Origin: Limnohabitans sp.
GTDB taxonomy: Bacteria; Bacteroidota; Bacteroidia; Flavobacteriales; Flavobacteriaceae
Assembly: GCA_030053945.1 (NCBI GenBank)
Contig: JASGCW010000005.1
Coordinates: 1 to 64,000, forward strand
Reading direction: 5' to 3'
Length of the DNA: 64,000 bases
Positions within the stretch are counted from its first letter, which is position 1; every line of letters starts with the position of its first letter. A model generated the notes under the pieces. The model made no database searches, had not been told where the DNA came from, and was given only the letters and a program-made list of their open reading frames with translations. Positions 9,869-19,487 of the stretch are shown here, in pieces. The position numbers and the translations under genes were made by a program.

Positions 9869-10459
9869 TTGAAAACAACAGCCATTTTAGATGCTCCAAC
9901 ATTATTTAGAAAAGCATTTAGCTCCTATATAAACAAACTTTTAATTAAATCTAAAAATCACGAACTAGATAGTGTTTATCAATTAGAAAACATATTGGAA
10001 AAATCTACTATAGATTACTTGTTTTTTGATCCAATAAATTTTAATGAAGCTATTTTCGAGAAAATTATACAGTATAAAGATGAATACCGTATTAAGAAAA
10101 TTATAATATTATCGCTACAGCATACTTTACTTCAAGACTATTACAAAAATATAGATGGTTTTTTAACCAAAGATTGTTCTGAATCGCAAGTTTCGGAACT
10201 ATTTTATTGCCTCGACAAAGAAGAAAAATTTTTTCCAATAAAAAAAAATACCAAAGTAGAAAACAAACACAATTTAACAACTCAAGAACAAAAAATTTTA
10301 AAAATGCTAATGAAAGGTAATAGTAATGAAACTATAGCTGATACACTATGTATTAGTATTCATACATTTAGAACCCATCGGAAAAATGTAATGAAGAAAT
10401 TAGGCGTTCATACTACGACTGACTTGGTTATTTACACTTTAAATAATCAAATCATTTGA
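9869..10459 (+). CDS. LuxR/FixJ-type transcriptional regulator with degenerate receiver (TTG start)
   Basis: C-terminal HTH LTTQEQKILKMLMKGNSNETIADTLCISIHTFRTHRKNVMKKLGVHTTTDL; N-terminus lacks a clear phospho-acceptor motif. Confidence 0.75.
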   Translation: MKTTAILDAPTLFRKAFSSYINKLLIKSKNHELDSVYQLENILEKSTIDYLFFDPINFNEAIFEKIIQYKDEYRIKKIIILSLQHTLLQDYYKNIDGFLTKDCSESQVSELFYCLDKEEKFFPIKKNTKVENKHNLTTQEQKILKMLMKGNSNETIADTLCISIHTFRTHRKNVMKKLGVHTTTDLVIYTLNNQII

Positions 10460-10481
10460 ATAAATAAATAATTAATTCGAC

Positions 10482-10516
10482 AAGCCTCCAAGAAAATTTC
10501 TTGGAGGCTTTTTTTT
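10482..10516 (+). terminator. rho-independent terminator
   Basis: AAGCCTCCAAGAAA...TTTCTTGGAGGCTTTTTTTT. Confidence 0.85.
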
Positions 10517-10551
10517 ATAAATAAATCATCAAAAATAAAGTGTAATAATAC

Positions 10552-10613
10552 TACCCTATTTAAGGTATATCAATAAAAAAAAGGAGTACAAAATACCCTA
10601 TAAAGAAGGTATT
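10552..10613. promoter_or_regulatory. two TACCCTAT...GGTA dyads 42 bp apart upstream of siderophore operon
   Basis: TACCCTATTTAAGGTAT at 10552 and TACCCTATAAAGAAGGTATT at 10594. Confidence 0.45.
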
Positions 10614-10652
10614 GTTAAATGAAAATCGTTGAAGTTTCTTTGCAAAGTAATT

Positions 10653-10671
10653 TTTATTTAATCTAAATAAA
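10653..10671. promoter_or_regulatory. 19-bp perfect palindrome, candidate iron-regulator box 3
   Basis: TTTATTTA-ATC-TAAATAAA ending 2 bp before ATG at 10674. Confidence 0.6.
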
Positions 10672-10673
10672 GT

Positions 10674-12206
10674 ATGAGTGAATTAATTTCAAATGTATCT
10701 TCTACGTTTAAAAAAAAGAAGTATAGCAAACCAACCCAACACATATTTGCAGACACAAAAGAAAGCTTGCTCTTGTATAAAAAGAGTATGAAAAAGGCTA
10801 TCAAACAAATCATTAAGAATAATGAAAATAGAGATACTCCTTTTACTGGTCAAAGTATCACCTATCTTAAAAATGTCATTGCAGAAATCGATTTGTATGA
10901 AAATGAAAATGGACAAAATCTAGAAACTGTCCTAGAAGAAATTCAAAAAATCTATTTAGACGACTGTATTTTATTTCATCATCCTAAGTATGTTGCGCAT
11001 TTAAATTGCCCTATACTTACACCAACTCTCGTTGCAGAAGCTTTTATTTCGGCTTTAAACTCTTCGATGGATACTTGGGATCAAAGTACTGGAGCCACTT
11101 TCATTGAATTAAAACTAATTGATTGGACACTTGACTTGCTTAAATATCCACAAAATGGAGATGGTATTTTTACAAGTGGTGGAACTCAATCGAATTTAAT
11201 GGGATTACTTATTGCAAGAGACCATTACATAAAAACACGATACAATATAAACGCTGTAATGGAAGGGTTACCTGCTGAGGCAAGAAAATTTAAAATCCTT
11301 TGTTCTGAAATTAGTCATTTTAGCTTAAAAAAGAATTTGAGTTTATTAGGACTTGGACAAAATGCAGTAGTTCAAGTTCCTGTTGATGAAAATTTTAAAA
11401 TGAGCACCAATGAACTCAAAAAACAAATTGAACAATTGAAGGCTCAAGGGGACATTCCTATTGCAATTGTTGCTACAGCTGGAACAACCGATTTTGGCTC
11501 TATCGACCCTATAGATGAGATAGCTGCTGTGGCAAAAGAACATAATCTTTGGTTACACGTAGATGCTGCATATGGTGGCGGCTTGCTCATTAGTCAAGCT
11601 CACAAACACAAATTAAAAGGTATTGAACTTTCAGATTCTGTTACCATAGATTATCACAAAACATTTTATCAACCTGTAAGCTCCAGTGGTTTCTTTATGC
11701 GTGATAAATCACATATAGAATATATTAAATACCACGCTGATTATTTGAATTCTAAAGAACAAGAAGAGGAAGGAATTCCTAATATGGTAAAAAAATCAAT
11801 TCAAACCACTAGACGTTTTGATGCGTTAAAATTATGGTTCACACTCCGTTGTATAGGAATAAAAGGATTGAGTACCTATCTTGAAACAGCAATTGATAAT
11901 GCAAACTACACCAGCAGCATATTTAACAGCAGGAATGACTTTGAAATCATCCATCAACCTGAAATAAGTGCCGTTGTTTTTAGATACACTCCATATGAAA
12001 ATAATGGTACGTCTTACTGTAACCTCAACTCGTATATCAGAAAAGCCATTTTTAATGAAGGTAAAGCCATTATTACCAGTACAAAAGTAAATCAAGAAGT
12101 GTATTTAAAATTCACACTACTCAATCCTCTAACCACAACAAAGGACATTGATGAAGTAATAGAGTTAATTATTCATCACGGCTCTCAATATTCAATTAAA
12201 AATTAA
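10674..12206 (+). CDS. PLP-dependent decarboxylase (DesA/DABA/lysine decarboxylase-like) for siderophore biosynthesis
   Basis: group II decarboxylase motifs: TSGGTQSNLMGLLIARD, HVDAAYGG, DSVTIDYHKTFYQP (PLP Lys). Confidence 0.88.
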   Translation: MSELISNVSSTFKKKKYSKPTQHIFADTKESLLLYKKSMKKAIKQIIKNNENRDTPFTGQSITYLKNVIAEIDLYENENGQNLETVLEEIQKIYLDDCILFHHPKYVAHLNCPILTPTLVAEAFISALNSSMDTWDQSTGATFIELKLIDWTLDLLKYPQNGDGIFTSGGTQSNLMGLLIARDHYIKTRYNINAVMEGLPAEARKFKILCSEISHFSLKKNLSLLGLGQNAVVQVPVDENFKMSTNELKKQIEQLKAQGDIPIAIVATAGTTDFGSIDPIDEIAAVAKEHNLWLHVDAAYGGGLLISQAHKHKLKGIELSDSVTIDYHKTFYQPVSSSGFFMRDKSHIEYIKYHADYLNSKEQEEEGIPNMVKKSIQTTRRFDALKLWFTLRCIGIKGLSTYLETAIDNANYTSSIFNSRNDFEIIHQPEISAVVFRYTPYENNGTSYCNLNSYIRKAIFNEGKAIITSTKVNQEVYLKFTLLNPLTTTKDIDEVIELIIHHGSQYSIKN

Positions 12207-12212
12207 GAAATT

Positions 12213-13541
12213 ATGCAAAATAAAGTATATGATTTTATAGCAGTAGGTGTTGGTCCCTTCAATTTAGGATTAGCGTGTTTAACTGCTCCAATTAATGAAT
12301 TAAACGGCTTATTTTTTGATAAAAACGAAAGCTTTGATTGGCATCCAGGAATGTTGTTACAAGATACTACTTTACAAATCCCCTTTATGGCCGATTTAGT
12401 AACCCTAGCTGACCCGACAAGTCCGTTTAGTTTTTTAAACTATATCAAAGAAAAAGGCAAAATCTATTCCTTCTACATTCGTGAGAATTTCTTATTGCTT
12501 CGTAACGAATACAATCAATATTGTCAGTGGGCTATAAGTAAACTTCCTAATGTGTTTTTTGGAAAAGAGGTTACAAAGATTGTTTATGACAACACTGAAC
12601 AACTATATTATGTAACAGTAAAGGATATTACTACTCAAGAGCATACCATATATCCTTGCAAAAAGCTAGTTTTAGGAACAGGTACTTCTCCTTTTATTCC
12701 TAAATCTTGTAATCATCTTAAGGAAAAAGCGATTCATTCTTCGCAATACTTACAACACAAAAAAGAACTCCAATCTAAAAAATCGATTACCGTTTTAGGA
12801 AGTGGGCAAAGTGCTGCCGAAGTATTTAATGATTTGCTTCAAGAAATTGACACGTACGATTACCAACTTAACTGGATTACTCGTTCACCTCGATTTTTCC
12901 CGATGGATTATAGTAAATTAACTTTGGAAATGACCTCTCCGGAATATGTAGATTATTTTTATAATCTATCTGAAGAAAAAAGGGACAACCTCCTCCAAAA
13001 TCAAAAAGAGCTATACAAAGGCATCAACAAGGATTTAATCGAAACTATTTTTGATACTATCTATTACAAAAAAGTCATTCATCCTATTGATGTTAATTTA
13101 AGAACCAATTCGGCTTGTATAAACTCTAAATATAATGAGAACACGCAAGAATTTGAGTTAGAATTACATCACGTTGAACAAGACAAAAACTTTGAACATT
13201 CTACAGAAGCTTTAGTTCTTGCTACGGGTTACTCAAGTACAATTCCAAATTTTATCTCTGAAATAAAGGACAGAATAAAATGGGACAATAAAGGCCGTTA
13301 TGCAACCAACCGAAATTACACTATCGACATTGATGGCTCTGATATTTTTGTGCAAAATGCCGAATTACACACTCACGGTTTTGTGACCCCCGATTTAGGA
13401 ATGGCTTGCTACCGAAATTCTTACATCATTAAAGAAATAACAGGTAAAGAAGTTTATCCTATAGAACAACAAATTGCTTTTCAACAATTTGGAATTCCTA
13501 AAAAACAAAATTCACCCGAAGAGAAAACAATAAAATTATAA
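12213..13541 (+). CDS. lysine/ornithine (diamine) N-monooxygenase
   Basis: FAD motif GVGPFNLGLA, NADPH motif VLGSGQSAAEVF, C-terminal ATGY. Confidence 0.9.
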   Translation: MQNKVYDFIAVGVGPFNLGLACLTAPINELNGLFFDKNESFDWHPGMLLQDTTLQIPFMADLVTLADPTSPFSFLNYIKEKGKIYSFYIRENFLLLRNEYNQYCQWAISKLPNVFFGKEVTKIVYDNTEQLYYVTVKDITTQEHTIYPCKKLVLGTGTSPFIPKSCNHLKEKAIHSSQYLQHKKELQSKKSITVLGSGQSAAEVFNDLLQEIDTYDYQLNWITRSPRFFPMDYSKLTLEMTSPEYVDYFYNLSEEKRDNLLQNQKELYKGINKDLIETIFDTIYYKKVIHPIDVNLRTNSACINSKYNENTQEFELELHHVEQDKNFEHSTEALVLATGYSSTIPNFISEIKDRIKWDNKGRYATNRNYTIDIDGSDIFVQNAELHTHGFVTPDLGMACYRNSYIIKEITGKEVYPIEQQIAFQQFGIPKKQNSPEEKTIKL

Positions 13542-14638
13542 TGTCATTAACTAAAAGAATTCTTGCTATTGATTTTGCAAGAGCAATAAGTGTATTTTTT
13601 CTAATAATAGTCCATACAATGCTCATTTATGGAACAATAGAAACCCAAACTCAAACTGTTTTTGGAAACATTGTACTTTGGCTAGGTCGTGGTGCAGCAA
13701 TGTATTTAATTGCTATGGGGATTTCCTTTACATTTTCCCGCAGACAAAGTTTTTATTCAGTAATCAAAAGAGGTTTTTATATTTTATTTATTGGATATTC
13801 TTTAAACTTTTTAAAATTCATTGTTCCTGAGTTTGTTTTTGGTGGTTTACCAAATCGTTTTTTAGAGGCATATCACTTAAAAACACAAACTCTAGAGACA
13901 TCATTTTTCTTTTTAGGATTAGGTGATATATTACAATTAGCAGGTTTCACCTTATTCCTTATTGCTTTTATTAACCTAATCTCGGAAAACAAGTGGTTAC
14001 ATTTTAGTATTGGAATTATCATCATTTTATTAGCTAAGGAACTTAACGGATTTCGAATTGACATTCCTATCATAAATTACATATGTGATTTATTTTTCAG
14101 CAGTCAATACAATGTATATTTCCCTGTATTTCCTTGGAGTGCTTTTATACTAATTGGGGTATTTCTAGGCAAACTTTTAAAGGAAAAGAATAATAAAGAC
14201 ACTCTTTTTTTTAAAAGTATATTACTACAAAGCCTCGGATTAATAGTCTTAGGTTTACTTTTAGTTATCACAAATTACAATTATCATTTTGGAGATTACT
14301 ACCATTTAGGACCTGGTGGAAGTATCGTTTTATTAGGTATTATGATGTTTGCTTTTTGGATTTCTAATCAACTCCTTTTACTATTAAAACCTAGTCCCAA
14401 AGCTATTGCTCTAGTTACTTATTTGAGTAAAAACATTACCAGTATTTATTGTATTCAATGGGTATTAATTAACTGGGGAATGTATGTTTTTGGGTTTTGG
14501 GAACTTGGACAAATAAGCGTATTGCTCTTAATTCCATTATACACAGTACTAACATTGTTAATTAATTACAGTTTTCGGAGTTTACAAAAAATTAAAACAG
14601 AATCTTTTCAATCAAAGAAACAACCTATATCAATGTAA
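13541..14638 (+). CDS. multi-pass membrane protein (DUF1624/heparan-alpha-glucosaminide N-acetyltransferase-like) inside siderophore operon
   Basis: RILAIDFARAISVFFLIIVHTMLIYG, about 9 hydrophobic segments; start overlaps upstream stop. Confidence 0.65.
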   Translation: MSLTKRILAIDFARAISVFFLIIVHTMLIYGTIETQTQTVFGNIVLWLGRGAAMYLIAMGISFTFSRRQSFYSVIKRGFYILFIGYSLNFLKFIVPEFVFGGLPNRFLEAYHLKTQTLETSFFFLGLGDILQLAGFTLFLIAFINLISENKWLHFSIGIIIILLAKELNGFRIDIPIINYICDLFFSSQYNVYFPVFPWSAFILIGVFLGKLLKEKNNKDTLFFKSILLQSLGLIVLGLLLVITNYNYHFGDYYHLGPGGSIVLLGIMMFAFWISNQLLLLLKPSPKAIALVTYLSKNITSIYCIQWVLINWGMYVFGFWELGQISVLLLIPLYTVLTLLINYSFRSLQKIKTESFQSKKQPISM

Positions 14639-14642
14639 AAAA

Positions 14643-17063
14643 ATGAATTCAGATATAACACAAACCGTGGAAAGAGCAATTGCTTTTTCGACACTTACAA
14701 AAGAATTTGGAACTATCGATTTAGTTCCAATTAATACAGAATCAGATAGCGAAATCATTCACAATTGGGTCAATCAAGATTATGCTCAATACTGGGGAAT
14801 GATAGGCAAATCTGTAGAAGAAGTCAAAACAGAATACGACAAAATCACACAACAAGCCGAAGTTTATCTTGGAAGAGTGGAAGGCAAAATATCCTTTCTT
14901 TTAGAAAAATACAATCCGTTCAATGACCCAATTTCCAACTATTATAAGGTACAAAAACACGATTGTGGTATCCACGTGATTGTTGCACCAACATCTAAAC
15001 CAGTTCACAATTACACTTCTAATATTTTCACTACTATTATGAAGTTTATTTTTTCAGACTTAACCATTCAAAGGGTATTAGTGGAACCTGATGTACGAAA
15101 TGAAAAAATGTTTACTATATGCCATAAAATGGGGTTTGTAGATGAACAAGAAGTGCAATTACCCCATAAAAAAGCACGCTTATCCTTTTGTACTCGTAAC
15201 CAATTTATCAAAAAAATGAATTCAGAAAACAACATCAATCTAAATATACCCAAACTATTTGAACAAATAATCGCTCCCGAACTTGCTTCTTCACACGCCA
15301 ATGAAGATACTTGGAAAAAAGCGAATCGATTATTGATTAAAAAAGCCATTAGTGAATTTTCACACGAAGGAATCTTTACCCCCACTTTAATAAAAAATTC
15401 TTTGGAAGGTGAAATTTACCAAATTGTAGCCGATAATAGCGAAACCAATTACCAATTTGTAGCACGAAAATTAGCTCTTAATCATTGGCTTATTGACGAA
15501 AACACCATCGTCAAAAACCAAAATTCAGAAGAAAAATTAGACACCGTTTTATTCTTCAACGAATTCAAAAAAACTATTGGTATTAAAGAAGATTTATTTC
15601 CGTCTTATATCGAAGAAATCATCAGTACGCTACACGGAAGTATGTACAAATTGCATTCGGACAGCTTAGAATCGTATGAATTGGCTCACGCTGATTTTCA
15701 AACCATAGAAAAATCAATGACTGAAGGGCATCCTGGTTTTGTGGCTAACAATGGGAGAATTGGTTTTGATAGCATCGATTATAGTGTTTACACACCAGAA
15801 ACTGGCAATACTTTTCCTATCGTATGGTTAGCTGGTAAAAAAGACAGAACCGTATATGCTGGTACAGAAGAATTAGATTATGAAACTTTAATCCATCAAG
15901 AATTAGGTTCTGAAACCATTCTAAAGTTTAACGATGTGATTAAAAGTAAAGAAAAAAATCCATCCGATTATTATTTTATGCCAACACACCCTTGGCAATG
16001 GACGAATAAATTAGCTAATATTTTTTCGCCTGAAATTGCGCAAGGTAATCTTATTTGCTTAGGTAATGGCCCTGATTTATACCAAGCGCAACAATCTATT
16101 AGAACACTTTTTAACACAAGTCATCCAGAAAAATTATATACTAAAACTTCGCTATCTATCCTAAATATGGGGTTTATGCGTGGTTTACCTGTTTATTATC
16201 TTGGCACTGCTCCAGAAATGGCAAAATGGTTGGAGAATTTATTAGGAAATGATATCTATTTAAACAAAGTCCGTTTTAGTATGCTTGGCGAAGTCGCTTC
16301 CATAAGTTACATTAACCCTTATTTTGAAAATTATGGCAAACACAATCCATACAACAAAATGATTGCATCATTATGGAGAGAAAGCCCCGTAAAATATCTT
16401 GAAAAAGGTGAAAAACTACTTTCAATGGCAGCTTTATTGCATATTGATAAAAATGGAAATGCTTTAGTCCCTGAATTAATAAAGGCGTCTAATTCAAGTA
16501 CAGATGAATGGCTAAAAGCCTACTTTACAGTTTACTTAACACCCCTTTTACATTGTTTTTATCAATATGATTTAGTGTTTATGCCACACGGTGAAAATTT
16601 GATTTTAGGATTACAAAATTATGTTCCTGTACGTTCCTTTATGAAAGATATTACCGAAGAAGCTGTAATCCTAAATCCTGATGTTCAACTACCAAAAAAT
16701 ATAGACCGTATATATGCTGAAGTTCCTGAAGATGTAAAATTACTTTCCATTTTTATTGATGTTTTTGATGGATTCTTCCGATTCTTGTCTGGAATATTAG
16801 TAGCTCAACTGCAATATGACGAAAACCGTTTTTGGGAATTGGTAGCCGAAAGTATTTATGACTACCAGCAATCACAACCTCATCTTGAAGCTAAATTTGA
16901 ACAATACGACTTATTTGCTAACGATTTTGAGTTATCCTGCTTAAACAGATTACAACTCAATAACAATAAAACGATGATTGACCTTGATGACCCCGTAGCA
17001 TTATTGCAATTTCAAGGAAGGCTAACAAACCCAATTGCAAAGTTCAAAAAAGTAATGGCTTAA
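14643..17063 (+). CDS. fused GNAT acyltransferase (IucB/AlcB-like) - IucA/IucC NIS synthetase
   Basis: N-terminal IIHNWVNQDYAQYWGM...VEPDVRNEKM; C-terminal NIS motifs EGHPGFVANNGRIGF, HPWQW, SIRT, MPHGENL. Confidence 0.9.
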   Translation: MNSDITQTVERAIAFSTLTKEFGTIDLVPINTESDSEIIHNWVNQDYAQYWGMIGKSVEEVKTEYDKITQQAEVYLGRVEGKISFLLEKYNPFNDPISNYYKVQKHDCGIHVIVAPTSKPVHNYTSNIFTTIMKFIFSDLTIQRVLVEPDVRNEKMFTICHKMGFVDEQEVQLPHKKARLSFCTRNQFIKKMNSENNINLNIPKLFEQIIAPELASSHANEDTWKKANRLLIKKAISEFSHEGIFTPTLIKNSLEGEIYQIVADNSETNYQFVARKLALNHWLIDENTIVKNQNSEEKLDTVLFFNEFKKTIGIKEDLFPSYIEEIISTLHGSMYKLHSDSLESYELAHADFQTIEKSMTEGHPGFVANNGRIGFDSIDYSVYTPETGNTFPIVWLAGKKDRTVYAGTEELDYETLIHQELGSETILKFNDVIKSKEKNPSDYYFMPTHPWQWTNKLANIFSPEIAQGNLICLGNGPDLYQAQQSIRTLFNTSHPEKLYTKTSLSILNMGFMRGLPVYYLGTAPEMAKWLENLLGNDIYLNKVRFSMLGEVASISYINPYFENYGKHNPYNKMIASLWRESPVKYLEKGEKLLSMAALLHIDKNGNALVPELIKASNSSTDEWLKAYFTVYLTPLLHCFYQYDLVFMPHGENLILGLQNYVPVRSFMKDITEEAVILNPDVQLPKNIDRIYAEVPEDVKLLSIFIDVFDGFFRFLSGILVAQLQYDENRFWELVAESIYDYQQSQPHLEAKFEQYDLFANDFELSCLNRLQLNNNKTMIDLDDPVALLQFQGRLTNPIAKFKKVMA

Positions 17064-17075
17064 ACGGATTTCGGT

Positions 17076-17669
17076 ATGCATATAAAAACACACACACCTC
17101 CTGAAACAAAATCCCAACCGCTCTTTTTAAAAGAAGTGGCTTCGGTAGGAATATTTGAACTAAGACCTTTTCAAATAGAAAACGATTTATCCATCATTTA
17201 CCAATGGATTCAGCAAGACTATGCAGTGTATTGGGGAATGGTAGGCTTGACTTTTGAAGAAGTCAAAAATACTTATAAAAAGCTTATTACGAATTCTAAT
17301 ATTTATACTGGGTACTATAACAGTCAAATGTCCTTTTTATTAGAATGTTACAATCCTAATGAAGATGTAATAAAAGAACATTATGAAGTAAAAAAAGGCG
17401 ATAGAGGAATGCATATACTTGTGGCTCCTCCAACACAAAAAATTACTGGTTTCACTTGGAATATTTTTCAATTCATATTAGATTTTATTTTTGAAGACAA
17501 ACAAGTAGAAAGAATTGTGGTCGAACCTGATGCTAATAATCATAAAATTCACGCCTTGAATAACAAAGCAGGTTTTGAAATGCAAAGATTAATTCAACTA
17601 CCACATAAAACGGCTCGCTTAGAATTTTGCACACGAGAACAATATAAAAATGCTCTTTTAAAAATATAA
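17076..17669 (+). CDS. stand-alone GNAT acyltransferase (IucB/DesC-like)
   Basis: paralogous to N-terminus of the preceding fusion: QWIQQDYAVYWGM, VEPDANNHKIHALNNKAGFE. Confidence 0.88.
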   Translation: MHIKTHTPPETKSQPLFLKEVASVGIFELRPFQIENDLSIIYQWIQQDYAVYWGMVGLTFEEVKNTYKKLITNSNIYTGYYNSQMSFLLECYNPNEDVIKEHYEVKKGDRGMHILVAPPTQKITGFTWNIFQFILDFIFEDKQVERIVVEPDANNHKIHALNNKAGFEMQRLIQLPHKTARLEFCTREQYKNALLKI

Positions 17670-17675
17670 TTCTAA

Positions 17676-19487
17676 ATGGAAATTAATACATTAAAATCAA
17701 ACAACATCTCAAAATCTACAGCACATTTGCAACCCGCAATATGGAAAAAAGCTAATAGTATTCTTTTGAAAAAAGCTATTGCTGAATTTGCACACGAAAC
17801 TATTATAAATCCCATTTTCATAAAAGCTTCAGATGAATATCAATTATCTACACCTAACGGTAATTTCGCCTATGGATTTAAAGCACATAAAAGAGCATTA
17901 AACCATTGGCAAATTGACAAAAACAGTATTTATAAAAAGAATGTTGAAGGCAATAAAGTAAGCCTTTGTTTAATAAATTTTATTCTCGAATTTAAAGCAG
18001 TTCTAGAAATCCCAACCGATTTATTACCTACCTATCTAGAAGAAATAAATACTACTTTATACACAACGGCTTATAAAATTGCCAATGAAAAACACACGTC
18101 ATCTGATTTAGCTCTTCAAGACTACCAAACCATAGAACACGCTATGAACGAAGGACATCCGTGTTTTTTAGCGAATAGTGGCAAAAATGGCTTTAGTAGT
18201 ACCGATTTTCTTCAATATGCACCTGAAGTGAATGCCCCTGTAAAACTTTTATGGGTTGCTGGACATAAATCAAGAGCCCATTTTTCTTGTGTAGATTACA
18301 TAAATTATGAAACATTTATTCAAAATGAATTGGATATCGATACAATAATTAATTTCCAAAGTACAATCGTTGAATTAGAAGTAAATCCAGAAGATTATTA
18401 TTGGTTCCCTGTACATCCTTGGCAATGGTTTAATAAACTCACTGTCATTTTTACCAATGACATTGCACAAAAACAATTAATTCCCTTAGGCTATGGCGCT
18501 GATATATATTCGGCACAACAATCTATTCGTACTTTTTTTAATCTAAGTCATACCCAAAAACATTTTGCAAAAACAGCTCTTTCTGTAATCAATATGGGAT
18601 TTATGCGTGGTCTTTCTCCTTACTATATGGAAAGTACTCCTATAATTACCACTTGGCTTGAAAACCTTGTTCAAAACGATATTTTTTTACAATCAAAAGG
18701 TTTCACAGTTTTAGGAGAGGTAGCTACTTTAGGGTATAGAAATCTACTATTCGAAGATTTAGGAAGAACTATTCCGCACAATAAAATGTTGGCTACATTA
18801 TGGCGTGAAAGTCCTTATACTAAAATGCAAGCAGGCGAAAACTGTTTTACAATGGCTGCTTTATTACATTTAGACTATGAAGGCGAACCTTTTATCAAAC
18901 ACCTTATCAAAACCTCAGGTATCAACGCTAAAAAATGGATTGACCAATACCTGCAAGCTTATTTAATTCCATTAATTCATTGTTTTTATGCACACGAAAT
19001 TGTTTTTATGCCACACGGCGAAAACTTAATTCTTGTGGTTAAAAACAATATTGTCGAACGTGTTCTGATTAAAGATATTACCGAAGAAATTATGCTCTTT
19101 AATCCAACAGCTCCACTCCCAGAAAAAGCAGAACGCATCCGAATGCATATGCCAGAAGAATTAAAGGTGTTAAGTATTCAAAATGATGTGTTTCAGCATT
19201 TCTTCCGTTTCTTATCGGCTATTCTAGAACAATATACTATTTTAAGCGAAGACAGTTTTTGGGAAAGCGTTGGTACTTGTATAGCTCAATACCAAAAAGA
19301 GCATCCACAATACAAAGAATTATTCTTAAAATACGATTTGTTTAGTCCTAGTTTTGCTTCTTGTTGTTTAAATCGTTTACAACTCAAAAACAACAAACAA
19401 ATGCTTAATCTAGCCGACCCACTTGCAAGTTTACAATTTGTAGGACAACTCACAAACCCTATTCATCAATACAAACCAATATGGTAA
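17676..19487 (+). CDS. IucA/IucC family NIS siderophore synthetase (DesD-like)
   Basis: EGHPCFLANSGKNGF, HPWQW, SIRTFFN, MPHGENL, LKNNKQML. Confidence 0.9.
   Translation: MEINTLKSNNISKSTAHLQPAIWKKANSILLKKAIAEFAHETIINPIFIKASDEYQLSTPNGNFAYGFKAHKRALNHWQIDKNSIYKKNVEGNKVSLCLINFILEFKAVLEIPTDLLPTYLEEINTTLYTTAYKIANEKHTSSDLALQDYQTIEHAMNEGHPCFLANSGKNGFSSTDFLQYAPEVNAPVKLLWVAGHKSRAHFSCVDYINYETFIQNELDIDTIINFQSTIVELEVNPEDYYWFPVHPWQWFNKLTVIFTNDIAQKQLIPLGYGADIYSAQQSIRTFFNLSHTQKHFAKTALSVINMGFMRGLSPYYMESTPIITTWLENLVQNDIFLQSKGFTVLGEVATLGYRNLLFEDLGRTIPHNKMLATLWRESPYTKMQAGENCFTMAALLHLDYEGEPFIKHLIKTSGINAKKWIDQYLQAYLIPLIHCFYAHEIVFMPHGENLILVVKNNIVERVLIKDITEEIMLFNPTAPLPEKAERIRMHMPEELKVLSIQNDVFQHFFRFLSAILEQYTILSEDSFWESVGTCIAQYQKEHPQYKELFLKYDLFSPSFASCCLNRLQLKNNKQMLNLADPLASLQFVGQLTNPIHQYKPIW

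Noticed and set aside
15068-15385. minus-strand ORF inside the NIS fusion gene
   Set aside because: Shadow ORF of a conserved coding region.
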